In this document: positions 33,221 to 41,695 of the stretch, piece after piece
Layout: each line of letters starts with the position of its first letter
Numbering within the stretch: the first letter of the stretch is position 1
Assembly: GCF_026340975.1 (NCBI RefSeq)
Contig: NZ_JAPEOS010000001.1
Span: forward strand, 4,559,001 to 4,623,000
DNA length: 64,000 bases
Direction: 5' to 3'
From: Streptomyces sp. NBC_01214
GTDB lineage: Bacteria; Actinomycetota; Actinomycetes; Streptomycetales; Streptomycetaceae
Translations under genes and position numbers: made by a program
The notes under the pieces: generated by a model
What the model saw: the letters and a program-made list of their open reading frames with translations, nothing else
The model's database searches: none
What the model was told of the DNA's origin: nothing

Positions 33221-35392
33221 ATGGTCCACCGACTCGACCCCCTGGTACTCCGGCACGTCCACCGCATCCCCCGCCCCGCGGGACCCGCCGGCGAAGGCGC
33301 CGTCGCCGCGCAGCAGTTCGACGCCGCCCTGATGTCCGTGGGCTTCAAGCTCTCGGCAGAGCTGCTCGAACACCTGTCGGGACTGTCCGGGTCGGCGGTC
33401 GTCGACACCGCCGTACCGACGCTGGGCACCGTCCGGGAGATGGTCGGCGACCACGTCCAGCACAACGCGTACTTCATCGACTTCCCGGCCAACGTGCCGG
33501 ACACCTTCGACTTCTGGATGCGGTGCATCGCCGAGGCGCTCGCCGACGACGACGCGCGCGTGAGCACGCTGGAGCAGCTGAGCACCGGCGTCGTGAACCT
33601 GCTCACGCTCCCCTCGTACGGGAACTACCGGCACACGTACGCCGAGATGCTGACCCACCACGACGAGCTGATCGCCGCGGCGGGCGACCGCATCACGGTC
33701 CTGCACCTCGGCGCGGCCCCGGAGGACGAACTCACCTCCCTCTACCTGGCCCTGGCGGGCAGCACCACGCCCCTGGGCGAGGACGGCCTGCGGGACCTGC
33801 GGGACCTCGCCGGCCACTGCACGGACGGACCGCAGCCCGCGGAGATCCCCGTACGGGAGAACCGGGCCGTGGTCAACGAGGCCCGGCTGAAGGCCGGTGC
33901 GAGCCTGCTGCTGGACACGGTCACCGACGTGCTCCGACTCGCCTGCGCGCTCGCCGGCGGCGACGTCGGCCTCCAAGAGCCGACGCGGCTGCGCGGGCTC
34001 TCCCGCCCGGTGCGCCGGGCCCTGCTCGCGGGCCTCGACGCGGTCGTCGGCGCGGCGCCCGCCAAGCTCGCCGACGTGCACGCCCACCGCGAGATGTGGA
34101 AACGGCTCGGCGAGCGGCTGCACCCGCACGAGTACCCGCAGTGGCCGCACGCGGCGGACGCGTTCGCCGTCGCCCGCGGCGAGAAGGCGGTGCGCACCTT
34201 CGACAGCCGGGTGGAGGAACTGCACGCCCGGATCGACCCCACCGGCGCGGCCGAGCTGCTGAAGGCCGCGCCCGGCAAGCTGCTGCGCTCCTTGGACCGG
34301 CTGCTGCGCTCCGCCCACACCCAGGACGAGCGCGACGCGGTCGTGGCCGCCGCCGAGCAGGCCGTCCCCGACGCCTCCGGCCGGGTCCTGCTGTCGGTGC
34401 GCGAGCACCTACACAACCGCGCGCAGGAGACCGGAGAGCAGCGGGTGTTCGTCAACCGCTCCGGCCGGGCCTGGGTCACCGAAGACACCCGTCCGCCGGT
34501 GTTCGCGCCCGAGCGCAAGCGGATGATCGCCGCGATCGACGCGGAGTTGCGCCGCCGGGTGCCCGCCGCGGACCACCTGCTGATCGACCCGGACGTCCTG
34601 GACGTGGCGCTTCCGCTCAGCGGCAAGGCGACCGCGCCCGGGTTCGGCGTGCTGCCCCGCGGCTCGGTGTCCCGGGTCGACGGCGAGCTGCTGCGCTTCT
34701 TCGTGTACTGGAAGCAGACCGCGCGCAGCACCGACTACGACCTGTCGGCGGCACTGCTCGACACCGACTACTCGACCGTCTCCTGGCTGTCGTACACCAA
34801 CCTGACCGAGATCGGGGGCAAGCATTCCGGCGACATCACGAACGCGCCCCACGGGGCCTCGGAGTTCATCGACCTACGCCTGGACGCGGTTGCCGCCACG
34901 TGCATCGTCCCGCAGGTCCACATCTACTCCGGGGAAGGCTTCGAAGAGGTAGCGGAGTCGTTCTTCGGGTTCATGTTGCGCGAGACCGAGCAGAAGGGAC
35001 GACCCTTCGAGCCGCGTACGGTGCGCATGAAGTCGGACCTGCGCGGTCCGGGCCGGGTCGCGCTGCCGCTGGTGTTCCTGCGCGGGTCCGACGGCCGGTG
35101 GCGCGCCAAGTGGCTGCACCTGTGCCTGACGGGGTCCCCGTCGTACAACCGGGTCGAGGACCACCGGGTGACGGTCGCGACGCTGATGCGCGCCGTCGTC
35201 GAGCGCGAGCAGCTCACCGTCCGCTACCTCATCGAGCTGATGACCGGCAGCGCGACGACCGTCACCGTGTGGGACGGGAAGACCGTTCCGGCGGGTCCCG
35301 TCACCTACGTCGGCCTGGAGCGGCCCGAGAAGCTGCACCCGGGGTCGCGGATCGTCACCCCCGAAAACCTGCGTGACCTGATCCCCGCCTGA
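33221..35392 (+). CDS. TerD/SCO0854-like stress protein
   Basis: A 723-residue cytoplasmic protein. The first 450 residues are helical with no domain I can name. Residues about 460-690 resemble TerD: DVLDVALPLSGKATAPGFGV, RFFVYWKQTARSTDYDLSAA, WLSYTNLTEIGGKHSGDIT and NAPHGASEFIDLRLD, matching the DLDLS...HSGD...GASE pattern of tellurite-resistance TerD repeats. The whole most resembles the MXAN_6230/SCO0854 family, but no RING domain is seen at its N-terminus. TerD proteins bind calcium and relate to membrane-stress responses. It is divergent from the CPT-like gene and followed by a structured RNA and a terminator. Confidence 0.78.
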   Translation: MVHRLDPLVLRHVHRIPRPAGPAGEGAVAAQQFDAALMSVGFKLSAELLEHLSGLSGSAVVDTAVPTLGTVREMVGDHVQHNAYFIDFPANVPDTFDFWMRCIAEALADDDARVSTLEQLSTGVVNLLTLPSYGNYRHTYAEMLTHHDELIAAAGDRITVLHLGAAPEDELTSLYLALAGSTTPLGEDGLRDLRDLAGHCTDGPQPAEIPVRENRAVVNEARLKAGASLLLDTVTDVLRLACALAGGDVGLQEPTRLRGLSRPVRRALLAGLDAVVGAAPAKLADVHAHREMWKRLGERLHPHEYPQWPHAADAFAVARGEKAVRTFDSRVEELHARIDPTGAAELLKAAPGKLLRSLDRLLRSAHTQDERDAVVAAAEQAVPDASGRVLLSVREHLHNRAQETGEQRVFVNRSGRAWVTEDTRPPVFAPERKRMIAAIDAELRRRVPAADHLLIDPDVLDVALPLSGKATAPGFGVLPRGSVSRVDGELLRFFVYWKQTARSTDYDLSAALLDTDYSTVSWLSYTNLTEIGGKHSGDITNAPHGASEFIDLRLDAVAATCIVPQVHIYSGEGFEEVAESFFGFMLRETEQKGRPFEPRTVRMKSDLRGPGRVALPLVFLRGSDGRWRAKWLHLCLTGSPSYNRVEDHRVTVATLMRAVVEREQLTVRYLIELMTGSATTVTVWDGKTVPAGPVTYVGLERPEKLHPGSRIVTPENLRDLIPA

Positions 35393-35475
35393 GTGTTAAC
35401 GTGACCGTGGCGAGGCCATGAAGGGGCTTCCTTCTCAACACTCCTAAAATAGCCCCTTCGCTTTCCTCGCCACCG
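35391..35475 (+). ncRNA. structured RNA element (nested hairpin, possible pseudoknot)
   Basis: An outer stem pairs GTGGCGAGG (35407-35415) with CCTCGCCAC (35465-35473). An inner stem pairs GAAGGGGCT (35420-35428) with AGCCCCTTC (35451-35459), leaving a 22-base AT-richer loop. GAGTGTT at 35391-35397, overlapping the preceding stop codon, can pair with AACACTC (35437-35443) inside that loop, which would make a pseudoknot. It lies in the 3' UTR of the TerD-like gene just before a terminator. It is not a tRNA (no T-loop). I do not recognise a known RNA family. Confidence 0.5.
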
Positions 35476-35481
35476 ACTTGA

Positions 35482-35526
35482 GACCTCCGGCCGTCTCCGC
35501 ATCACGCGGGACGGCCGGAGGTCTTT
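35482..35526 (+). terminator. rho-independent terminator
   Basis: Perfect 14-base arms (GACCTCCGGCCGTC and its complement) at 35482-35495 and 35510-35523, followed by TTT on the plus strand. It ends the TerD-like transcript and may also serve the convergent ligase gene. Confidence 0.85.
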
Positions 35527-35570
35527 CCGTGTCGGACGCCGGGCCGCGGGCCGGGCGGGATCAGCTCGGC

Positions 35571-37634
35571 TCAGCCCAGGAAGTCGGCGACCAGCTCGGC
35601 GAAGGCCTCCGGGGTGAGGACCTCGACACCGAGCTCCGCGGCCTTGACCGCCTTCGAACTGGGCTTGCCGCTCGCGGAGGGCGCGGAGACCAGGATGGTG
35701 GTCTTGGCGCTGACGCTGCTGCCCGCGCGCCCGCCCGCCTTCTCGATCAGTGCGTTCATCGCGTCCCGGCCCTGGCCTTCGAGCGCTCCGGTCATCTTCC
35801 CGGTCACCACCACGACCTTCCCGGCCAGCGGACCCGACTCCTGCGCCGCCGCCGCTTCCTGCGGCTCGCTCATGTTGACGCCCGCCGCGGCGAGCTTGTC
35901 GATGACCGGCGCCAGGGCGGCGATCTGCTCGACGATCACCGGAGCCTTCTCCGGACCGATGCCGTCCACGGCCTGCATGGCCAGGGCATCGGCCCGACGG
36001 ACGGCGTCCATCGTGCCGAAGTGCCGGGCGATGCGGCGCGAGATGCTGCGTCCGGTGCCCAGAACGCCCAGCGCGCAGACGACACGGCTCAGTGGCCGGG
36101 CCTTCGCCGCCTCGATCTGCTCGGCGAGCTTCGCGGCCCGCTTGGCGCTGCCGGAAGCGGTGGTGAGCTGCTCCAGGGACAGGGTGAACAGGTCGGCGAC
36201 GTCCATGACGTCACCGGCGTCGACCAGGGCCTTGACGTACGTCCTGCCCAGCCCGTCGATGTCGAGCATCTCGCGCCCGGCGGCGTACTCGACGAGGGCG
36301 GGCAGCGCGCAGGCCGCGCCCTGCGCGCAGCGCCACCGCTCCTGCGTCTTGTCGATCTCCCCGCCGCAGTGGGGGCACGCCTCGGGCAGCGGCACCTCCG
36401 CCGCTCCGGCCGGGCGCAGCGCCACCACGGCGGCCTGGACCCGCGGGATGATGTCGCCCGCCTTGTAGACCGTCACGGTGTCGCCCAGGTGGAGGTCACG
36501 GCGCCGGATGTCGGCCGGGTTGTGGAGGGTGGCCCGGGTGACCGTGGACCCGTCGATCAGGACCGGGGCGAGTACGGCGGTCGGGGCGAGCACCCCGGTC
36601 CGGCCGACCTCCCACACCACGTCCTCCAGCACGGTCTGCCGCTCGACGGCCGGGAGCTTGAAGGCGACGGCGAAGTAGGGGAACCGGCTGCCCAGCCCCG
36701 CCGCTTCCCGCTCGCCCGCGTCGTTGAGCTTGATCACGACGCCGTCGATACCGAACGGCAGCCCCGCGCGCAGGGCGGCGATCTCGTCCACCCGCTGCTG
36801 GGCCTCGGCGAGGGTGGCGACCACGTGCAGTCCGACCGGGGTGTCCGCGGTCGTCCGGACGCCGGCCCGAGCGACCGCGGCCAGGGCCTCGGCGTGCGTG
36901 GCTCCGGCGGGCAGGAACGATTCTCCGTCCAGTTCGACCGCGCCGTACGTCCAGAAGGTCATCATCAGCCGGTACGGGCGGTCCTTGGCCCGCAGCGTGC
37001 CGGCCGTGCCGTTGCGGGGGTTGGCGAAGACCTGAGCGCCGTGTGCCGTGCGGACCGCGTTCGCCGTCTCGAACTGCTCCTGGGTGAACAGCACCTCGCC
37101 GCGCACCTCGAACGTGGCCGGTACCGGCAGCCGCTCGGGCAGGCCTTCGATCTGCCCGATGACATGGCTGACGTCCTCACCGGTGCTGCCGTCGCCCCGC
37201 GTGATGATCTGCACCAGCCGCCCCGCCCGGTACCGGGCCGCGACGGCCGCGCCGTCCAGCTTGGGTTCGACGGTGAACCCGCCGACCGGAGCCCCGCCCA
37301 GCCGCCGCTGGAGGGACTCGCCCCACGCCAGCAGGCCGTCCGGGTTGAAGACGTTGTCCAAGCTGAGCAGCCGGGTGGTGTGCGCGACGTCGCCGGCCGG
37401 GGCGGCGCCGTCGCCGACCTGCCCGGTGGGGGAGTCGGCGGCGGCCTCCTCGGGGTGCTCCGCCTCCCAGGCCAGCACCGCGAGCCGGAGCTGGTCGTAG
37501 GTGGCGTCGTCCATCGGGCCGTCGCCGTCGGCGTAGTACGCCCCCGATGCGTCGCGCAGGCGCGCGAGGGCGGCCTCGTACGCGGAGCGGCTGGACGTGC
37601 TGGACAGCGCCTGATCGGCGGAAAGGTTCATCAT
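35571..37634 (-). CDS. ligA: NAD-dependent DNA ligase
   Basis: About 687 residues, complete LigA architecture. The N-terminal Ia domain contains YDQLR and LLSLDNVFN. The adenylation domain has the active Lys in VEPKLDGAAVAARYRAG, then RGDGSTGEDV, EVRGEV and FGIDGVVIKLND. The OB fold has GDTVTVYKAGDIIPRV, the Cys4 zinc finger is CPHCGGEIDKTQERWRC...C, helix-hairpin-helix repeats follow (LDIDGLGRTYV), and a BRCT domain ends the protein (GKVVVVTGKMTGALEGQGRD). It seals nicks in DNA using NAD. Several positions differ from the usual Streptomyces housekeeping ligase (VLAWEAEHPE in the N-domain, KMTG in BRCT), suggesting it may be a second copy; this needs comparison. Tandem ATG starts lie at 37634 and 37631. 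Confidence 0.93.
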   Translation of the reverse strand: MMNLSADQALSSTSSRSAYEAALARLRDASGAYYADGDGPMDDATYDQLRLAVLAWEAEHPEEAAADSPTGQVGDGAAPAGDVAHTTRLLSLDNVFNPDGLLAWGESLQRRLGGAPVGGFTVEPKLDGAAVAARYRAGRLVQIITRGDGSTGEDVSHVIGQIEGLPERLPVPATFEVRGEVLFTQEQFETANAVRTAHGAQVFANPRNGTAGTLRAKDRPYRLMMTFWTYGAVELDGESFLPAGATHAEALAAVARAGVRTTADTPVGLHVVATLAEAQQRVDEIAALRAGLPFGIDGVVIKLNDAGEREAAGLGSRFPYFAVAFKLPAVERQTVLEDVVWEVGRTGVLAPTAVLAPVLIDGSTVTRATLHNPADIRRRDLHLGDTVTVYKAGDIIPRVQAAVVALRPAGAAEVPLPEACPHCGGEIDKTQERWRCAQGAACALPALVEYAAGREMLDIDGLGRTYVKALVDAGDVMDVADLFTLSLEQLTTASGSAKRAAKLAEQIEAAKARPLSRVVCALGVLGTGRSISRRIARHFGTMDAVRRADALAMQAVDGIGPEKAPVIVEQIAALAPVIDKLAAAGVNMSEPQEAAAAQESGPLAGKVVVVTGKMTGALEGQGRDAMNALIEKAGGRAGSSVSAKTTILVSAPSASGKPSSKAVKAAELGVEVLTPEAFAELVADFLG

Positions 37635-37749
37635 GGGAGTGATCCTCTCGCGAGCCACTGACAATCGCCCCGGCCCGCCCCGGCGCGCTCACCGCCGCCC
37701 CCTCGCGGTGGGCGGGCGGGCCGTCACGACCCGCCCGCCCACCGCGTGT

Positions 37750-39336
37750 TCACCCTCGTCGTACGGGCTCCGCCGCCCGGGCCGCGGCGCTTCCCGCCGA
37801 CCGTTCCGCCGGGGCGGCCTCCGCCAGCCGGTCCGCCGGGTCCGCCGGGTCCGCCGGATCCGCCGGGCCTTCGTGGACGGTCGGGCGCTCCGCCCAGAAC
37901 GCCCCGGACGCCGAGCGCCGGGCGAGCATCACCAACACCCCTACGAGGCTCAGGCCGAGCGCGATGACCAGCGGCGGGCCGAAACCGAACCAGGACGTCC
38001 CACCGGAGGAGTTCGCGGGGTCCGCCATGTCGACGACCGCCTCGACGAGCAGCCAGATCAGCATCCCCGCTCCGACGAGGGGACCGGCGCCGATGAACAG
38101 GAACTCGCGCACCCCCGCGGTCAGCAGGCGCCGGTGGTAGACCGCGCAGGCGATGCCGGTGAGGGCGTAGTAGAAGGCGATCAGCAGGGAGAGGGCCGTC
38201 AGCGAGTCGGCGAGCGCGTTCTCGCTGATCTGGTGGATGAACAGGTACCAGACGGTGGCCGTGCCGGCGACCCACCAGGTGCCGACGGCGGGCGTGCGGT
38301 ACCGGTCGTGGATCACACCGAACCGGCGGGGGAGGGCGTGCCTGCGCGCCATGGACAGCGCGGTGCGGGACGCCGGGATGATCGTCGTCTGGGTCGAGGC
38401 GAGCGCCGAGGTGGCGACGGCGAGCAGGACGATCCAGTCCCAGCCGCCGAGGGCCTCGCGGGCCAGGGAGGCGAAGACGGCCTCCTCGTCGTCGGCGTGC
38501 GCGGTGAGATAGCCGGTGCCCGCGAACGCGACCACCGCGAAGGCCACGGAGACGTACGTGGCCAGGAGGACCACGGTCGACCAGATGCCGGCCCGGCCCG
38601 GGGCGGAGGAGGGGTCCTTCGTCTCCTCGGTGAGGTTGACGGCCGACTCCCAGCCCCAGTAGACGAAGACACCCAGGAGCAGCCCGCCGGTCAGCGCCGT
38701 GCTTCCGGCCCCGAACGGGTCGAGCCAGCCGACGGACGGGCGCAGCGCGCCCGGAGAACCGGATCCGGCGTAGACCCGGTACAGGGCGACGCCCGCGAAG
38801 ACGAACAGGCAGACGGTCTGCAGCAGTACGAGGACGTTCTGCAGACGGGCCGCCGCCTGGGTGTCCCGGACGCACAGCGCCGCCATCGTCACGATCACCA
38901 GCACGGTGAGCGCCTGGCGGATCGGCGTGTTCCCGGCCCAGCCGTCCAGACCGACGGCCAGCAGACCGAAATTGACCGCGACGTCGGCGAGCGAGCCGAC
39001 CACCAGTACCCCGGTCATGGTGATCGCCCAGCCGCCCAGCCAGCCGGTCGTGGGCCCCAGCGCGCGCGTCACCCACGAGAAGGTCGTGCCGCAGTCGGGG
39101 TCCGCCCGGTTCAGGTAGTAGAAAGCGGAAGCGATGAGCACCATCGGAACGAACGACGCGAGCATCACCCCGGGGGCGTGGACGCCGACCAGGGCGACGA
39201 TCGGCCCGATCACGGCGGCCAGGGAGTACGCCGGCGAGGTCGCGTTCAGCCCGATCGCGAGGGCGTCGACGAACCCGATCGCGTTCGGTCTGAGCGTGGC
39301 GGTCGCGGCGGACGTCCGCGGGGTGTCTTCGACCAT
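37750..39336 (-). CDS. APC-superfamily amino acid/polyamine permease
   Basis: A 528-residue transporter with about 12-13 hydrophobic helices. Helix 1 carries the unwound GLNATSPAYSLAAVIG motif typical of APC permeases, and later segments include FSWVTRALGPTTGWLGGW, GVFVYWGWESAVNLTEETKD and TTIIPASRTALSMARRHALP. These features resemble the putrescine/GABA-type APC group. The C-terminus is a low-complexity tail (ADPADPADPADR, then AAPAERSAG). A 21-base site shared with the TetR/saccharopine-dehydrogenase promoter lies 67 bases upstream of the start, so the permease is likely under the same TetR. It probably imports the amino acid or amine used by the adjacent dehydrogenase. Confidence 0.92.
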   Translation of the reverse strand: MVEDTPRTSAATATLRPNAIGFVDALAIGLNATSPAYSLAAVIGPIVALVGVHAPGVMLASFVPMVLIASAFYYLNRADPDCGTTFSWVTRALGPTTGWLGGWAITMTGVLVVGSLADVAVNFGLLAVGLDGWAGNTPIRQALTVLVIVTMAALCVRDTQAAARLQNVLVLLQTVCLFVFAGVALYRVYAGSGSPGALRPSVGWLDPFGAGSTALTGGLLLGVFVYWGWESAVNLTEETKDPSSAPGRAGIWSTVVLLATYVSVAFAVVAFAGTGYLTAHADDEEAVFASLAREALGGWDWIVLLAVATSALASTQTTIIPASRTALSMARRHALPRRFGVIHDRYRTPAVGTWWVAGTATVWYLFIHQISENALADSLTALSLLIAFYYALTGIACAVYHRRLLTAGVREFLFIGAGPLVGAGMLIWLLVEAVVDMADPANSSGGTSWFGFGPPLVIALGLSLVGVLVMLARRSASGAFWAERPTVHEGPADPADPADPADRLAEAAPAERSAGSAAARAAEPVRRG

Positions 39337-39402
39337 GGTCCCTCACTGGTGCACTGTGAACGGGGCGTGAATGCGATGAGGAAACCCGTGCTCCGTACAG
39401 GG

Positions 39403-39423
39403 GGTCAATGGTGTTGGCATAAG
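39403..39423. promoter_or_regulatory. TetR operator candidate, permease side
   Basis: A 21-base sequence (core GGTGTTGGCATAAG) that is the exact reverse complement of 40198-40218. It lies between the permease start and the TetR stop. Confidence 0.8.
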
Positions 39424-39441
39424 CGCCCGCGGAAGGCCGGG

Positions 39442-40179
39442 TCAGCCGTGCCCCGCAGCGCCCCCGCCCCCGGCGCCCGCCGCCTCCCCGAGCTGCCTCT
39501 CGGCGGTGTCCAGCAGCATGTCCAGCGCGACGGGGTACGCGCTGTGGGGCATTCGGACGGCCAGCAGTCCCGCGGTGGCCGCGATGTTCGGGTACGCGTC
39601 GGCCGGCAGCCGGGCGTACGTCGATTCCCACCGCTCCTCGTCCGACGCGCGCGCCTCGTCCGTCAGTGCGAGGGGTCCCGCGTCGAGCGCCGCGAAGGCC
39701 AGGGCCTGGTCGATGTAGGCGTGGTAGATCCGTACGGCGTCCACGTCCGCGAAGCCCGCGCCGCGCAGGCTGCCGAGGATCGCCTCGTCGGCCGCGATCT
39801 CGCGCGGCCGGCCGCTCACCCGGCTCGCGGTCAGCAGTGCGGCCTGCGGGTGGGCGAGGTAGGCGCCGTGGATGCGCAGTCCGAGTGAGCGCAGGTCGTC
39901 GCGCCACCGCCCGGTGGGGACCCAGCCGTCGAGCGCCCGGCCGATGAGCTCCTCGCCGATGGCCAGGGTCAGACCGTCCATGCCGTCGAAGTACCGGTAC
40001 AAGGTGCTGGGGTCCGCCCCCAGAGCGGCGCCCAGCCGCCGGGCGGACAGGCCCGCGCTCCCGTGCTCGCGCACCATCCGCAGGGCCGTCTCGACGATCA
40101 GCCGCTCGGAGAGCACCGTCCCCTGCCGGGTCGGGCGCCGCCGCCTGCGGGCCTCCTCCGGGACCACGTCCTTCGCCAT
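39442..40179 (-). CDS. TetR family transcriptional regulator
   Basis: A 245-residue regulator. An Arg-rich N-terminal arm (ARRRRRPTRQG) precedes the helix-turn-helix: LIVETALRMVREHGSAGLSA, then LGAALGADPSTLYRYFDGMD. The C-terminal ligand domain resembles the TetR_C group (LRIHGAYLAHPQAALLTASR), and the protein ends with a Gly/Ala tail. It lies between the permease and the divergent saccharopine-dehydrogenase-like gene. Identical 21-base sites flank it on both sides, one in each target promoter, the expected layout for a local repressor that also controls itself. Confidence 0.92.
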   Translation of the reverse strand: MAKDVVPEEARRRRRPTRQGTVLSERLIVETALRMVREHGSAGLSARRLGAALGADPSTLYRYFDGMDGLTLAIGEELIGRALDGWVPTGRWRDDLRSLGLRIHGAYLAHPQAALLTASRVSGRPREIAADEAILGSLRGAGFADVDAVRIYHAYIDQALAFAALDAGPLALTDEARASDEERWESTYARLPADAYPNIAATAGLLAVRMPHSAYPVALDMLLDTAERQLGEAAGAGGGGAAGHG

Positions 40180-40197
40180 CGCCCGCCTCCGTCCATC

Positions 40198-40218
40198 CTT
40201 ATGCCAACACCATTGACC
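40198..40218. promoter_or_regulatory. TetR operator candidate, divergent promoter
   Basis: The exact inverse copy of 39403-39423, reading CTTATGCCAACACCATTGAC plus one base. It lies between the TetR start and the dehydrogenase start and overlaps a TTGACC -35-like hexamer at 40213-40218. The core CCAA-CACC-ATTG is imperfectly palindromic. Confidence 0.8.
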
Positions 40219-40284
40219 TTATCTCGGACGGAACGGTTCCATCAGCCCCCTGAGGCGCACGCCTCACAGAGAAAGGACCTCGCC

Positions 40285-41526
40285 ATGCGTGTTCTGCTTG
40301 TGGGTGCCGGCGGTGTCGGGAGCGCGATCACCAAGATCGCCGCCCGCCGCGACTTCTTCGACCACTTCGTCGTCGCCGACTACGACCCGGCCCGCGCCGA
40401 AGCCGCGGTCGCGGCCCTGGGCAGCGACGAGCAGCGGTTCAGCGCCTGCCGCGTCGACGCCTCCGACGAGGCGGCGGTCACCCGGCTGCTCACCGAGCGC
40501 GGCTGCGACGTCCTGATGAACGCCACCGACCCGCGCTTCGTGATGCCCCTGTTCAACGCCGCGCTCGCGGCGGGCAGCCACTACCTCGACATGGCCATGT
40601 CCCTCTCCCGCCCGCACCCCGAGCACCCGCACCGCGAATGCGGTGTGAAGCTCGGCGACGAGCAGTTCGAACGGGCCGAGGAGTGGGAGAAGTCGGGCCG
40701 CCTCGCCCTCGTCGGCATGGGCGTCGAGCCCGGACTCTCGGACGTCTTCGCCCGCTACGCCGCCGACCACCTCTTCGACGACATCGAGGAGATCGGCATC
40801 CGCGACGGGGCGAACCTGGCCGTCGAAGGCTACGACTTCGCCCCGTCCTTCAACATCTGGACGACGATCGAGGAGTGCCTGAACCCTCCGGTGGTCTACG
40901 AGCGCGAGCGCGGCTGGTTCACCACCGAGCCGTTCAGCGAGCCGGAGGTCTTCGACTTCCCCGAGGGCATCGGCCCCGTCGAGTGCGTCAACGTCGAGCA
41001 CGAGGAGGTCCTCCTGGTCCCGCGCTGGGTCGGAGCCCGCCGGGTCACCTTCAAGTACGGGCTCGGCGACGACTTCATCGGCAAGCTGGGGACCCTCCAC
41101 GCCCTCGGCCTGGACTCCACCGAACGGGTCGCGGTCCGCGGCGAGGACGGCAGCACGGTCCGGGTCTCGCCCCGCGACGTGGTCGCCGCCTGCCTGCCCG
41201 ATCCGGCGACCCTCGGGGACCGGATGACCGGAAAGACCTGCGCCGGCACCTGGGTCAAGGGCACCAAGGACGGCCTGCCCCGCGAGGTCTACCTCTACCA
41301 CGTGGTCGACAACCAGTGGTCCATGCGCGAGTACGGCTCCCAGGCCGTCGTCTGGCAGACCGCCGTCAACCCGGTGGTGGCCCTCGAACTCCTGGCCACC
41401 GGCGTCTGGTCGCAGCCCGGCGTCCTGGGCCCCGAAGCCCTTCCGCCGCTCCCCTTCCTGGACCTGCTCACCGCGTACGGCTCCCCGTGGGGCATGCGGG
41501 AACAGGGAGACGCCCCGGGCAACTGA
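40285..41526 (+). CDS. saccharopine dehydrogenase-like oxidoreductase
   Basis: A 413-residue protein. The N-terminal NAD(P) fold is MRVLLVGAGGVGSAITKIAA (GxGxxG), followed by HFVVADYDPARAEAAV, with the Asp that suits NADH, and DVLMNATDPRFVMPLFNAAL. The next segments HYLDMAMSLSR and LVGMGVEPGLSDVFARYAA are hallmark motifs of the LYS9/carboxynorspermidine-dehydrogenase group. Members catalyse reductive or oxidative C-N chemistry between an amino acid or diamine and a keto acid or semialdehyde. The ATG follows GAAAGGA. Gene context (APC permease and TetR) suggests catabolism of an imported amine or amino acid. The terminator at 41539-41578 ends this unit. Confidence 0.92.
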   Translation: MRVLLVGAGGVGSAITKIAARRDFFDHFVVADYDPARAEAAVAALGSDEQRFSACRVDASDEAAVTRLLTERGCDVLMNATDPRFVMPLFNAALAAGSHYLDMAMSLSRPHPEHPHRECGVKLGDEQFERAEEWEKSGRLALVGMGVEPGLSDVFARYAADHLFDDIEEIGIRDGANLAVEGYDFAPSFNIWTTIEECLNPPVVYERERGWFTTEPFSEPEVFDFPEGIGPVECVNVEHEEVLLVPRWVGARRVTFKYGLGDDFIGKLGTLHALGLDSTERVAVRGEDGSTVRVSPRDVVAACLPDPATLGDRMTGKTCAGTWVKGTKDGLPREVYLYHVVDNQWSMREYGSQAVVWQTAVNPVVALELLATGVWSQPGVLGPEALPPLPFLDLLTAYGSPWGMREQGDAPGN

Positions 41527-41538
41527 CCGCCCGGCACA

Positions 41539-41578
41539 CCGGAGGGGCAGCGCCGAAGACGGCGCGCCGCCCCTCCGG
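41539..41578 (+). terminator. two-tier hairpin terminator
   Basis: Outer arms CCGGAGGGGC (41539-41548) and GCCCCTCCGG (41569-41578) enclose an inner hairpin GCGCCG-AAGA-CGGCGC (41550-41565). It lies 12 bases after the dehydrogenase stop. Confidence 0.75.
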
Positions 41579-41663
41579 CGGCCGCCCGACGGACCGGAAC
41601 GGGGCGCGACACCACGCCGCACCGAACCATGCGGCGGCAGCGGTACGCCTGTTGCATCCTGGC

Positions 41664-41675
41664 CCCTGTCGCAGA
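41664..41675. promoter_or_regulatory. shared 12-bp motif, AraC promoter copy
   Basis: CCCTGTCGCAGA lies 20 bases before the AraC start. The same 12 bases recur at 42783-42794 upstream of fabV, suggesting a common regulatory site. Confidence 0.45.
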
Positions 41676-41695
41676 TCTCGAGCCGGGGGCGGAAC

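Noticed and set aside
35407..35473. tRNA-like element
   Set aside because: A 67-base unit closed by a 9-base stem, but with no T-loop TTC, no D-loop and a second continuous stem; not a tRNA.
35478..37661. 727-codon plus-strand frame opposite ligA
   Set aside because: ligA motifs are complete on the minus strand; the plus frame lacks any domain.
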